This document shows, in pieces, positions 40,617 to 49,782 of a stretch of DNA of 64,000 nucleotides. The stretch covers positions 496,001-560,000 of the forward strand of contig NC_019682.1 of assembly GCF_000316575.1 (NCBI RefSeq), written 5' to 3'. The DNA is from Calothrix sp. PCC 7507 (GTDB lineage Bacteria; Cyanobacteriota; Cyanobacteriia; Cyanobacteriales; Nostocaceae). Each line of letters begins with the position of its first letter. Position 1 is the first letter of the stretch. A program made the position numbers and the translations under genes. The notes under the pieces were generated by a model. The model was not told where the DNA came from, did no database searches, and was given only the letters and a program-made list of their open reading frames with translations.

Positions 40617-40702
40617 TTCTCTACGAGAGGCTGCGCCCTAAGCGTTGGCGCAGCCTCTCCGACAGGAGAAGCTATGCCGTTGGCGAAGCCTCTCGTAGAG
40701 AA
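40617..40702. repeat. Nested palindromic repeat between atpB and atpE
   Basis: Outer arms TTCTCTACGAGAGGC (40617-40631) and GCCTCTCGTAGAGAA (40688-40702) are perfect inverses; inner arms GGCTGCGCC and GGCGCAGCC (40629-40655) form a second hairpin. This type of GC-rich repeat recurs in Nostocales genomes. It lies in the transcribed spacer of the operon and could alter mRNA stability or reading of downstream genes. The 330-base spacer holds no gene. Confidence 0.75.
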
Positions 40703-40810
40703 GGCTTTACGACTTAAGAGCGGGACGCTGCTCGCGTTTCCTCACTACGAGGTAACTGATAACTGATAACTGATAACTGAATTAGCGTCCCTCAGTTGAT
40801 GTAATGTTAG

Positions 40811-41200
<390 letters not shown>

Positions 41201-41303
41201 TAGCACTTAAAAATTTTGTGAATGTGGAGACGTGAAGCATCACGCCTCTACAATCAAAAAATTTTGCGTGTTGAGTCGTTTACTCCAGCCAAAGAGGAGA
41301 GAA

Positions 41304-41735
41304 ATGTTTGATTTCAATGCTACCTTGCCCTTAATGGCATTGCAGTTCCTGCTATTGGCAGCCTTGTTGAATGCAATTTTCTATAAGCCACTGACCAAGG
41401 TACTAGACGATCGCGATAGTTACATCCGAACGAATACCCTTGAGGCCAAGGAAGGCTTGGCAAAAGCGGAACGCCTAGCCAAGGAATATGAGCAGCAGCT
41501 AGCAGAAGCGCGCAGACAATCGCAAGCTACTGTAGAAGCAGCTCAAGCTGAAGCCAAGAAAATTACTGCCGATAAAATCGCTGAGGCTCAAAAAGAAGCG
41601 CAGTCTCAACGAGAACAAGCTGCTGTAGAAATAGAGCAACAAAAGCAGGAAGCTTTGCATACCTTAGAGCAACGAGTTGATGCTCTAAGCAGGCAGATTC
41701 TAGAAAAACTATTAGGACCAACTCCAGTTAGATAG
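41304..41735 (+). CDS. atpF2: ATP synthase subunit b'
   Basis: The 143-residue protein is the second b-type stalk subunit of photosynthetic ATP synthases (named atpG in older cyanobacterial work). It has one membrane helix ([19 protein letters not shown]) and a long coiled coil rich in Ala, Glu, Gln and Lys. The start MFDFNATLP has GAGGAG just upstream. It pairs with b to form the peripheral stalk. Confidence 0.93.
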   Translation: MFDFNATLPLMALQFLLLAALLNAIFYKPLTKVLDDRDSYIRTNTLEAKEGLAKAERLAKEYEQQLAEARRQSQATVEAAQAEAKKITADKIAEAQKEAQSQREQAAVEIEQQKQEALHTLEQRVDALSRQILEKLLGPTPVR

Positions 41736-41817
41736 TCTAACAAGACTGGTTCTGTGAAAACATACACGCAACTGGGTACTAATCTCAGAGCGCTTAATTA
41801 AGTGTCAAAAAAAGGCA

Positions 41818-41838
41818 CTTTTTCCCTTCGGGGAAAAA
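41818..41838 (+). promoter_or_regulatory. Hairpin between atpF2 and atpF
   Basis: TTTTTCCC and GGGAAAAA enclose a TTCG tetraloop, a very stable shape, 60 bases before atpF. There is no downstream T tract. It could be a processing or partial termination site that adjusts subunit ratios. Confidence 0.5.
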
Positions 41839-41897
41839 CACTTGATTTCCCAGAAGGGAAAATACATTGTATTAGAAAGCGAGCAGCGCACTTGTAG

Positions 41898-42458
41898 ATG
41901 GGTATCATGGGCACAATCTTATTACTTGCCGCAGAAAACTCTGAATTGGCAGAAGGCGCAGCCGAAGGTGGTTTCGGTCTAAATATAGACATTTTTGAAA
42001 CCAACCTGATCAATCTAGCGATTCTGATAGGCATATTATTCTACTTCGGACGTAAAGTTTTAAGCAATATCCTGAGCGAGCGACAATCCAATATTGCCAC
42101 CGCCATTCAGGAAGCAGAAGGGCGCTTAAAAGAGGCAAAGATTGCCCTGGGACAAGCACAAGAGCAGTTGACCCAGTCCCAAGCTGAGGCTCAACGCATC
42201 CGCAAAGCTGCTGAAGAAAATGCCCAAAAAGCAAAAGAAGCCTTGTTAGCGAAAGCAGCACAAGACGTAGAACGCTTGAAGCAAACAGCAGCAGCGGACT
42301 TGAACAGCGAAACAGAAAGAGCGATCGCCCAACTGCGGCAGCTAGTAGTAGCTCAAGCACTGGAGAAAGTCGAGACAGAACTCAAAAGTGGGATTGCCGA
42401 CGATGCTCAACAAAGTTTAATTGACCGCAGCATCGCACAACTGGGAGGTAGAGTATGA
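41898..42458 (+). CDS. atpF: ATP synthase subunit b
   Basis: The 186-residue subunit has an N-terminal leader ([21 protein letters not shown]), a membrane helix ([20 protein letters not shown]) and a long coiled coil with [20 protein letters not shown]. With b' and delta it forms the stator. Its stop overlaps the next start (ATGA), so it is coupled to atpH. Confidence 0.95.
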   Translation: MGIMGTILLLAAENSELAEGAAEGGFGLNIDIFETNLINLAILIGILFYFGRKVLSNILSERQSNIATAIQEAEGRLKEAKIALGQAQEQLTQSQAEAQRIRKAAEENAQKAKEALLAKAAQDVERLKQTAAADLNSETERAIAQLRQLVVAQALEKVETELKSGIADDAQQSLIDRSIAQLGGRV

Positions 42459-43009
42459 CCAGTAAGGTAGCAACAGCCGAAGTCGCCCAGCCTTATGCAC
42501 AAGCACTGTTGTCAATCGCCCAGTCGAAAAGCTTAACAGAACAGTTTGGCGAAGACGCACGTGTTTTGCTGAACCTACTCTCAGGCAATCAACAGCTACG
42601 GAACTTCATCGACAATCCCTTTACTCAGGCTGAGAGCAAAAAAGCTCTAATCAGACAAATACTTGGTGAAAGCACTAGCCCCTACCTCCGCAATTTTTTG
42701 CTGATATTGGTAGACAAACGGCGCATTGCTTTCTTGGAACCAATTTTACAGCAGTATATAGTGCTGTTGCGGCAGCTGAATCAAACCGTATTAGCGGAAG
42801 TTAGTTCAGCCGTTCCCCTCACAGAAGCTCAACAGCAAACAATCATCGAAAAGGTGATCGCCATCACCAATGCTCGTCAGGTAGAACTAGCAACCAAGAT
42901 AGACAGCAGCTTAATTGGTGGTGTGATCATTAAAGTCGGTTCCCAGGTAATTGACGCCAGTTTACGTGGTCAGTTACGCCGCCTAGCCTTGAGTCTAACT
43001 AGTAGCTAG
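42455..43009 (+). CDS. atpH: ATP synthase subunit delta
   Basis: The 184-residue delta subunit (called atpD in older cyanobacterial naming) caps F1 and links it to the stalk. It has a helical N-terminal bundle starting [16 protein letters not shown] and a C-terminal part ending in the family signature [31 protein letters not shown]. It overlaps atpF by four bases. Confidence 0.96.
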   Translation: MTSKVATAEVAQPYAQALLSIAQSKSLTEQFGEDARVLLNLLSGNQQLRNFIDNPFTQAESKKALIRQILGESTSPYLRNFLLILVDKRRIAFLEPILQQYIVLLRQLNQTVLAEVSSAVPLTEAQQQTIIEKVIAITNARQVELATKIDSSLIGGVIIKVGSQVIDASLRGQLRRLALSLTSS

Positions 43010-43227
43010 AAAGTCAAAAGTCAAAAGTCAAAAGTCAAAAGTAATCTAGATCAACTTTTGTACTTTTAACTCATAATTCTCAACTCTTAACTTCTAATTA
43101 TTAACGTAAGTTGCTAATTATGTTAGTGAATGTTGGTAATCGGGAGATGTGGAGGGAGAATAACCTTTGACTCTTGACCCTAACCCTCGAAATTCTCCCA
43201 TCTCGAAAGAACACAAATTATAGACAC

Positions 43228-44745
43228 ATGAGCATTTCAATTAGACCTGACGAAATCAGCAGTATCATCCAACAGCAAATCGAGCAATACGACCAAGAAG
43301 TCAAAGTTGCTAACGTTGGTACAGTACTACAAGTTGGTGACGGTATCGCCCGGATCTATGGACTAGAAAAGGCAATGGCTGGTGAGCTATTGCAATTTGA
43401 AGACGGTACAATTGGTATCGCTCAGAACTTAGAAGAAGACAACGTGGGCGCAGTGCTCATGGGTGAAGGGCTGAAGATTCAAGAAGGTAGCACAGTTACC
43501 GCCACAGGTAAAATCGCTCAGGTAGGTGTGGGCGAAGCCTTGATTGGTAGAGTAGTAGACGCCTTAGGTCGCGCGATTGACGGTAAAGGCGACCTGAAAA
43601 CCACAGAAACCCGTTTGATTGAATCTCCCGCACCTGGTATTATTGCCCGTCGGTCAGTACACGAACCCCTGCAAACAGGTATCACAGCCATCGACTCGAT
43701 GATTCCCATCGGACGGGGTCAGCGGGAATTGATCATTGGGGACCGTCAAACTGGTAAAACAGCGATCGCCATTGACACCATCATCAACCAAAAATCAGAA
43801 GACGTAATTTGCGTCTACGTCGCCGTTGGTCAAAAAGCCTCCACCGTTGCTAACGTGGTGCAGACATTGCAAGAAAAAGGCGCACTAGACTATACCATCG
43901 TCGTCGCCGCTAGTGCCAGTGAACCAGCAACACTACAATTCCTCGCCCCCTATACAGGCGCAAGCATCGCTGAGTACTTCATGTACAAAGGCAAAGCTAC
44001 TCTGATCATTTACGATGACCTCTCCAAGCAAGCCCAAGCTTATCGTCAAATGTCCTTGCTACTACGTCGTCCACCTGGACGGGAAGCTTACCCTGGAGAC
44101 GTATTCTACATCCACTCCCGCTTATTGGAACGGGCAGCTAAATTGAGCGACGAACTGGGTAAAGGTAGCTTGACCGCCTTACCAATTATCGAAACCCAAG
44201 CAGGCGACGTTTCAGCATACATCCCCACCAACGTGATTTCCATCACCGACGGTCAAATATTCCTCTCTTCTGACCTGTTCAACGCTGGTATCCGTCCCGC
44301 TGTGAACCCAGGTATCTCAGTATCCCGCGTGGGTTCTGCGGCTCAAACCAAGGCAATGAAAAAAGTTGCCGGTAAAATTAAATTGGAACTAGCGCAATTT
44401 GACGACCTGCAAGCCTTCGCGCAGTTTGCTTCCGACTTAGATAAAGCCACTCAAGACCAGTTAGCACGGGGTCAACGGTTACGGGAACTCCTGAAACAGC
44501 CACAAAACTCTCCACTCTCCGTATACGAGCAAGTAGCGATTCTATACGCTGGTATCAACGGTTACTTGGATGACATTGCTGTAGATAAAGTCACCACTTT
44601 CACCAAAGGTCTAAGAGAATACTTAAAGACAGGCAACCCTCAGTACGCGCAAGCAGTACAAGCATCAAAAGCCCTGGGTGACTCAGAAGAAGCTGCTTTG
44701 AAGACAGCATTAACTGAGTATAAAAAAGTATTCCAAGCAGCGTAA
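43228..44745 (+). CDS. atpA: ATP synthase subunit alpha
   Basis: The 505-residue alpha subunit starts [20 protein letters not shown] and has the P-loop [13 protein letters not shown], the [29 protein letters not shown] region and the C-terminal helical domain. It forms the non-catalytic nucleotide sites of F1. An upstream in-frame extension of 18 codons to 43174 is not family-like. The 218-base gap before it carries CAAAAGT tandem repeats. Confidence 0.97.
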   Translation: MSISIRPDEISSIIQQQIEQYDQEVKVANVGTVLQVGDGIARIYGLEKAMAGELLQFEDGTIGIAQNLEEDNVGAVLMGEGLKIQEGSTVTATGKIAQVGVGEALIGRVVDALGRAIDGKGDLKTTETRLIESPAPGIIARRSVHEPLQTGITAIDSMIPIGRGQRELIIGDRQTGKTAIAIDTIINQKSEDVICVYVAVGQKASTVANVVQTLQEKGALDYTIVVAASASEPATLQFLAPYTGASIAEYFMYKGKATLIIYDDLSKQAQAYRQMSLLLRRPPGREAYPGDVFYIHSRLLERAAKLSDELGKGSLTALPIIETQAGDVSAYIPTNVISITDGQIFLSSDLFNAGIRPAVNPGISVSRVGSAAQTKAMKKVAGKIKLELAQFDDLQAFAQFASDLDKATQDQLARGQRLRELLKQPQNSPLSVYEQVAILYAGINGYLDDIAVDKVTTFTKGLREYLKTGNPQYAQAVQASKALGDSEEAALKTALTEYKKVFQAA

Positions 44746-44891
44746 ACAAGTGCTGAGTGATGAGTGCTGAGTGCTGAGTCAGGAGAGGAGTGAAGAGTTA
44801 AGCAACAGCAAATTCCCAATTCCTATAAGACTTAATATTCAGCATCGTCCGTCACTCAGGACTCGGAACTCAGGACTCAGAACTTAAGAAT

Positions 44892-45839
44892 ATGCCCAAT
44901 CTTAAAGCAATACGCGATCGCATTCAGTCGGTCAAAAACACCAAAAAAATCACAGAAGCCATGCGGCTGGTAGCAGCTGCTAGAGTACGTCGCGCCCAAG
45001 AGCAAGTAATCGCTACCCGCCCCTTTGCTGATCGTTTGGCACAAGTACTGTATGGCTTGCAAACCCGTCTCAAGTTTGAAGATGCAGACCTACCCCTGCT
45101 GAAAAAACGCGAAGTCAAAACCGTAGGGTTGCTAGTCATTTCTGGCGATCGGGGTCTGTGCGGCGGTTACAACAGTAACATCATCCGTCGTGCGGAAAAC
45201 CGTGCCAAAGAACTACAAGCAGAAGGCGTAAATTATAAATTCGTACTGGTAGGACGTAAAGCCATCCAGTACTTCCAACGCCGCAACCAACCCATAGATG
45301 CTACCTACACTGGTTTGGAGCAAATTCCTACCGCAGCCGAGGCTAACAAAATTGCCGACGAACTCCTTTCCTTGTTTTTGTCACAAAGCGTAGACAGGAT
45401 TGAGTTAATCTACACCAAATTTGTCTCTCTAGTTAGCTCTCGTCCTGTAGTGCAAACCTTGCTTCCCCTAGATCCACAAGGTTTAGAAGCGGGCGATGAT
45501 GAAATCTTCCGCCTCACAACCCGTGGCGGTCAATTTCAAGTCGAACGGGAAAAAGTGACCACTCAAGCTCGTCCCTTGGCTCGTGATATGATTTTCGAGC
45601 AAGACCCCGTGCAAATTCTCGATTCTTTATTGCCCCTATATTTAAGTAACCAGTTATTGCGGGCGCTACAAGAATCAGCCGCTAGTGAACTAGCCGCACG
45701 GATGACAGCTATGAACAACGCCAGCGATAACGCCGGTGAGTTGATTAAAACCCTGTCATTGTCTTACAACAAAGCCAGACAAGCCGCTATTACCCAAGAA
45801 CTGCTTGAGGTTGTTGGTGGTGCTGAAGCACTGACTTAA
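44892..45839 (+). CDS. atpG: ATP synthase subunit gamma
   Basis: The 315-residue gamma subunit (called atpC in cyanobacterial literature) is the central rotor shaft. It starts [20 protein letters not shown] and ends with the conserved C-terminal helix [32 protein letters not shown]. It keeps the internal insertion of photosynthetic gamma subunits (around residues 195-235) but without the regulatory Cys pair of chloroplast enzymes. It ends the operon; atpD (beta) and epsilon are elsewhere, as usual in cyanobacteria. Confidence 0.96.
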   Translation: MPNLKAIRDRIQSVKNTKKITEAMRLVAAARVRRAQEQVIATRPFADRLAQVLYGLQTRLKFEDADLPLLKKREVKTVGLLVISGDRGLCGGYNSNIIRRAENRAKELQAEGVNYKFVLVGRKAIQYFQRRNQPIDATYTGLEQIPTAAEANKIADELLSLFLSQSVDRIELIYTKFVSLVSSRPVVQTLLPLDPQGLEAGDDEIFRLTTRGGQFQVEREKVTTQARPLARDMIFEQDPVQILDSLLPLYLSNQLLRALQESAASELAARMTAMNNASDNAGELIKTLSLSYNKARQAAITQELLEVVGGAEALT

Positions 45840-45924
45840 AACTCAATTGCTAACTATAACTAATAGCTAATTGCTGGTAAATTTCAAACTAGCGATTAGC
45901 TATTTTTGCTTTTCCATATTAATA

Positions 45925-46692
45925 TCACTTATTTTCTTTGCGTTTTTTAAGAATATTTATTAATCTAGATGCACATTGTTTTGCCTTTTCCAGTGTGTCA
46001 CATTCATTTGCTGAAACCCGTTCTACAATAGCTCCCTCATGAGTGAGCATAGTTAAACGTTCATGAGCTTGTGCAGGTAATTCACGATGAAAAGTATCAC
46101 CGTCAACCTGAACAATCATTGTTATTCCATGTTTAATAATTAAAAAATCTGGTTCAACACGACGATAGTGTTCACCTCCTTGAATAAATACAGGAAGGGG
46201 TGCAAAAGGGACTCCAAGTATCTTGAACGCTTGATAAAGGTAAATTTCTGGTTGAGAACGGAATAACAGTCCATCACAAAACTTACTCGCAATGTTATCT
46301 GACCGCACACGTCCTTGATTGTTAATACCTTGTCCTTCTGTAAAAGCTTTTGCTTTTTCTCTCCATTGATCATCGCTTGATAACATTGGTGAGATAGAAA
46401 CCGATCTAACGTACCAATTTTTCATATATGGGTTTAGTAAATAAGATACTTTTTCTAAAATTTTATTTTCTAATTTATCTCGTTCATCCACAATTTGGCT
46501 AAATAAATAAGCAGGAATTGTTAGGTAAAAATGATAAATTTCAGTTCCACCGTTCCAATTATCATAATCTACATTTTCAATTTTTGCATTTGCCTCTGCG
46601 AGTATTGCTACTTGCTTTGTACAACCTTCATTTGCAAAAAGACTGGTCAAAGTTGCCATTAATGGATCTAAATTATTAAAATCAAATTCCAT
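45925..46692 (-). CDS. Two-domain protein: defence-type N-terminal domain and DUF559/Vsr-like nuclease
   Basis: The 255-residue protein has an N-terminal part (1-110) with DNWNGGTEIYHFYLTIPAYLF and LENKILEKVSYLLNPY, a pattern I recall at the N-terminus of varied prokaryotic defence effectors (AbiJ-NTD-like). The C-terminal part (about 170-250) looks like a small PD-(D/E)XK nuclease of the DUF559/Vsr kind: YRRVEPDFLIIKHGITMIVQ then VDGDTFHRE, with the Asp and VDGD as metal ligands. A role in phage or plasmid defence is inference. It converges on atpG. Codon use looks AT-rich compared with atp genes. Confidence 0.6.
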   Translation of the reverse strand: MEFDFNNLDPLMATLTSLFANEGCTKQVAILAEANAKIENVDYDNWNGGTEIYHFYLTIPAYLFSQIVDERDKLENKILEKVSYLLNPYMKNWYVRSVSISPMLSSDDQWREKAKAFTEGQGINNQGRVRSDNIASKFCDGLLFRSQPEIYLYQAFKILGVPFAPLPVFIQGGEHYRRVEPDFLIIKHGITMIVQVDGDTFHRELPAQAHERLTMLTHEGAIVERVSANECDTLEKAKQCASRLINILKKRKENK

Positions 46693-46823
46693 ATATAAAT
46701 AGCAATTAACTGAATAAATTTAAAAAAATCTCAACCTCTTGCTAGGAGAACCTGATGTTTTATTGAGGATATTCCTAGTCAAGAACGATAGTTATGAATA
46801 TAGGAATCATCTTTGATTTACAA

Positions 46824-47036
46824 TCAGAGATTCATATTTCGACTGTCAATTAACTTTTTAGCCTCAGCTAATACTACTTCATATCCACCATAAATCTTCC
46901 CCACAGGTAAAAGAGGTTGTCCGGTTTGCCCTATACTGAAAGTCCAATATTGCTCACCAGTCATTTTTTCAACTGGAGTTCGTTCAATTTGTATTGAATA
47001 CCCATTATATTCAATAATGTCGTAACTGTTTACCAT
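46824..47036 (-). CDS. Small hypothetical protein
   Basis: The 70-residue protein reads MVNSYDIIEYNGYSIQIERT and ends YEVVLAEAKKLIDSRNMNL. It is soluble, with a predicted beta-rich front and one C-terminal helix. I do not recognise it. It is separated by 131 bases from the nuclease-like gene on the same strand and might be linked to it. Base composition is consistent with a real gene. Confidence 0.45.
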   Translation of the reverse strand: MVNSYDIIEYNGYSIQIERTPVEKMTGEQYWTFSIGQTGQPLLPVGKIYGGYEVVLAEAKKLIDSRNMNL

Positions 47037-47190
47037 TTTTTAGTACAAAAATACTAAATAATACTGGTTATTAAAATATCATTAGTCAATAAAAAAATCA
47101 ACTTACAGAGCGATCGCCACCAACTATTGTCAGGACAATGTGTGTATGCTAGCTTAGATATTGAGAGGAAAATCTATCTCAAGTTAAATT

Positions 47191-47469
47191 ATGAGTCACT
47201 CAGCGGAGTCTAAAACCGAACGCATAGATATTCGGACAAATTCCCATGTCAAAAAACTCTTGCAGCAAGCAGCGGCTGCAAGTCATAAAAATGTGAGTGA
47301 GTTTTTGTTAGAACACGGTTTAATTGCTGCTCAAAATGCTTTAACAAATCGTCAGGTCTTTGCCCTAGATGATGAGCAATGGCAAGCTTTTCAAAATGCC
47401 CTTGATGCACCCACAACAGACAAACCGCGTTTGCGTCGTCTATTAACTGAGCCGAGCGTATTTGAGTAA
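47191..47469 (+). CDS. DUF1778 (TacA-type) antitoxin
   Basis: The 92-residue protein has an N-terminal ribbon-helix-helix (TERIDIRTNSHVKKLLQQAA, then ASHKNVSEFLLEHGL) and a C-terminal tail (FALDDEQWQAFQNALDAP) that wraps the toxin in known structures. DUF1778 antitoxins repress their operon and block GNAT toxins. The toxin gene follows six bases later. Confidence 0.9.
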   Translation: MSHSAESKTERIDIRTNSHVKKLLQQAAAASHKNVSEFLLEHGLIAAQNALTNRQVFALDDEQWQAFQNALDAPTTDKPRLRRLLTEPSVFE

Positions 47470-47475
47470 TTTCCC

Positions 47476-47973
47476 TTGCATAATCTATATATTGAGAAGT
47501 TATCATCTTCCCATAATCTTCAAAATTTTGATTGTGGCAAACCTGCTTTAAATAATTTTTTAATTAATTACGCTTTACAAAATCAACAATCTGATAGTTC
47601 AAAAACTTATGTAGCTTGTGTTGATAATAATGTAATTGGTTACTATACTCTCACAGTAGCGTCTGTTATCCATCAGGATGCGCCACCTCGCATAATTAAA
47701 GGATTGCCAAAATATCCTGTACCTGTAGCTCTTTTAGCGCGTTTAGCAGTCAGCAAAGATTTTCAAGGTCAGAGAATAGGCAGTGGTTTATTAAAAGACT
47801 GTCTCAAACGTGTAAATGCAGCCGCAGATATTTTAGGGATTCGTGCATTGCTAGTTCATGCTCAAGATGAGCAAGCAAGAGGGTGGTATGAAAATTTTGA
47901 TTTTGAACCTAGTCCGACTGACCCTTTACATTTATTTTTAATGTTGAAGGATATTCGGAACATATTAGGGTAA
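47476..47973 (+). CDS. GNAT toxin (TacT/AtaT type)
   Basis: The 165-residue protein has the GNAT fold with KLSSSHNLQNFDCGKPALNNFL at the start, as in TacT/AtaT toxins that acetylate aminoacyl-tRNA, then LARLAVSKDFQGQRIGSGLL with acetyl-CoA loop Q-x-x-RIGSG, and RALLVHAQDEQARGWYENFDF, whose Tyr is the usual catalytic residue. It starts at TTG 47476, six bases past the antitoxin; no better start exists. The tRNA target is unknown. Confidence 0.88.
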   Translation: MHNLYIEKLSSSHNLQNFDCGKPALNNFLINYALQNQQSDSSKTYVACVDNNVIGYYTLTVASVIHQDAPPRIIKGLPKYPVPVALLARLAVSKDFQGQRIGSGLLKDCLKRVNAAADILGIRALLVHAQDEQARGWYENFDFEPSPTDPLHLFLMLKDIRNILG

Positions 47974-47976
47974 TTC

Positions 47977-48552
47977 CTAACCTCGTGACACAAAGAGACG
48001 TGCTACTTCACTCTTAAAGTTAGGCAACAATGGCGATGTAATCAAATCATCTACTAGTAATGTCGTCACCAGTTGTAACTGAGCATTGTCTCGTCGATAG
48101 ACTTCAATTCTTTGAGCGATGCGATCGACAATCCAATACTCCTGCACTCCCTGAACTGAATACAATTTCAACTTAGCTAATCGATCGCGCTCTTCATTGG
48201 CTTTTCCTGGAGATAGCACTTCTACTACTAATTCTGGCGCTCCGCGAAAATGCCCAGCTTCATCTTGAATTTGCGCTAACCGTTCATAACTCACCCACAC
48301 CACATCAGGAGATACATTATCGGAGTCCGAAAAAATCAGTCCTGGCATAATAGAGGCTTCTCCTAAACCACTATCTAAAGACCAATCATCTAAAACGGCA
48401 AAGATTCGACCTGTCGTCTGCTGATGTTTATAGTGGGGCGATCGCACCGCAAACAATTCTCCATCAATAATTTCATAACGAATCCATTCGTTATCAGGTA
48501 ACGCTGCCACATCTTGACTTGTCCAGCGAACTCTGTCTGTAGTTTGGCTCAT
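47977..48552 (-). CDS. Uma2 family endonuclease-like protein (DUF820)
   Basis: From ATG 48552 the product has 191 residues with the DUF820 features: WTSQDVAALPDNEWIRYEII, then DGELFAVRSPHY, SDNVSPDVVWV and ELVVEVLSPGKANEERDRLA, followed by KLKLYSVQGVQEYWIVDRIAQRIEVYRRD. The acidic residues of the PD-(D/E)XK site are present. A GTG start 16 codons upstream is possible. It is convergent with the toxin gene and close to ssrA. Function in the cell is not known. Confidence 0.85.
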   Translation of the reverse strand: MSQTTDRVRWTSQDVAALPDNEWIRYEIIDGELFAVRSPHYKHQQTTGRIFAVLDDWSLDSGLGEASIMPGLIFSDSDNVSPDVVWVSYERLAQIQDEAGHFRGAPELVVEVLSPGKANEERDRLAKLKLYSVQGVQEYWIVDRIAQRIEVYRRDNAQLQLVTTLLVDDLITSPLLPNFKSEVARLFVSRG

Positions 48553-48641
48553 CACAGTTAAGGGTGCGGAATTGAATATTTCCTTGTCATCTTGTAACAC
48601 ATTTTGCTGATCGCGAACTATAATATAGATATAGAACGCAT

Positions 48642-49029
48642 GGGTCCGTCACGGTTTCGACAGGTTGGCGAACGCTACTCTGTGATTCAGGTCGAGAGTG
48701 AGTCTCCTCTCGCAAATCAAAGGCTCAAACAAAAAGTAAATGCGAATAACATCGTTAGCTTTGCTCGTAAGGACGCTCTAGTAGCTGCCTAAAACGCCTC
48801 TTATAGGTTCGAGCGTCTCTAGTTTGACTCCGTTAAGGATTAGAGACCAAACCCCAACGGATGCTCTAGTAAGCGTTCTCTGGTTGGCTTGCTGGCTAAG
48901 ATTAAATCAGAGCATCCTACGTTCGGGATAATGGACGATTCCCGCCTTGAGGGTCAGATAGGCTAAACCTGTGAATGAGCGGGGGGTTAATACCCAATTT
49001 GGACAGCAGTTCGACTCTGCTCGGATCCA
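48642..49029 (+). ncRNA. ssrA: tmRNA
   Basis: The sequence starts GGGTCCGTCACGGTTTCGAC and ends GTTCGACTCTGCTCGGATCC plus A, giving the tRNA-like acceptor and T arms. The tag frame ends at TAA 48790-48792 and encodes ANNIVSFARKDALVAA, close to the ANNIV-FARK-ALVAA tag of Nostoc. tmRNA rescues ribosomes stalled on broken messages and marks products for proteolysis. It is one-piece. CCA is not encoded. Confidence 0.95.
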
Positions 49030-49043
49030 CTAAGAATAATTAA

Positions 49044-49083
49044 CAAATCCGCCTACACATTAACGTGTCAGGTGGATTTTTTT
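49044..49083 (+). terminator. Intrinsic terminator after ssrA
   Basis: AAATCCGCCTACAC and GTGTCAGGTGGATTT form an imperfect stem, followed by seven T. It lies 15 bases after the tmRNA. Confidence 0.8.
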
Positions 49084-49181
49084 GATAGTAGTTTTCATAT
49101 CAGTGACACACAAAGGGCAGGGAAACCCGCCTTCTTGATTCTTGCCACATCCATCAGCCTCGAAACCTTTTGAAGAACACT

Positions 49182-49406
49182 TCAGGAAATAGAATCGGGA
49201 TCTACACCAAGCGATCGCCAGCGTTCTGCTAATAATTGAGCGCGTTGCTGTGCTTGCTTGGCCTGACGATCACCCCAAGTCATTGCTAAGAGAGCTTTGA
49301 GTAAACCAGGAATTAAATCTTGTAGTTATTTATCCACCAAGGTATCGTCAGAGTCGGGCATTTCCTCGGATGAGGGTAAACAAGCTAATGGGTCGTACTT
49401 AAGCAT
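49182..49406 (-). pseudogene. Remnant of a Uma2/DUF820 gene with internal deletion
   Basis: Reading from ATG 49406 gives MLKYDPLACLPSSEEMPDSD, the start of a typical Uma2 protein, then DTLVDK, a TAA, and LQDLIPGLLKALLAMTWGDR joined directly to AKQAQQRAQLLAERWRSLGV and a stop. The second part is the typical Uma2 C-terminal coiled tail. The catalytic middle (about 150 residues) is missing. So there is a stop and a large deletion. Confidence 0.75.
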
Positions 49407-49782
49407 GATGGATTTGGTGATGATCCTGCTTGCATGTACTTAATACCATAAATTATATCTATACCTTTTAAGGTTCAAATATTTACAACGGTAGGAAAAA
49501 CTATACTTTTTGTTACGAAATTTATGTCACAAAACATAAAATATATATGATATGTGTGGGATTTTAAATTATGCCAAGAAATGTCAATATTTAAAAAGAA
49601 ATACTTATAGAAAATTTAATTTATTAGTAGATATTTTGAATCATAAACTGTACAAAAAAACAGCATTATTTGCTACAACTTGATTTTTCGGAAAAATCAA
49701 ATTCATTACAACTTGAAAAAAAGTTTATAGGCACAATGAGGGCAGAAAAACAATACTGTTTATTTGCGCTCGGAGACGAATA
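49407..49782. promoter_or_regulatory. AT-rich upstream region of flv3
   Basis: The 376 bases before flv3 are very AT-rich and contain no gene. GGAGA at 49772 is a good ribosome binding site for ATG 49783. I looked for a GTA-N8-TAC NtcA box and found none that is exact. Confidence 0.4.

Noticed and set aside
48604-48792. 62-codon frame ending in the tmRNA tag
   Set aside because: Its end is the ssrA tag; the earlier part is tmRNA structure, not a protein gene.
49490-49515. Possible NtcA site (GTA-N8-TAC) upstream of flv3
   Set aside because: The closest match, GTAGGAAAAACTATAC, has the wrong spacing.
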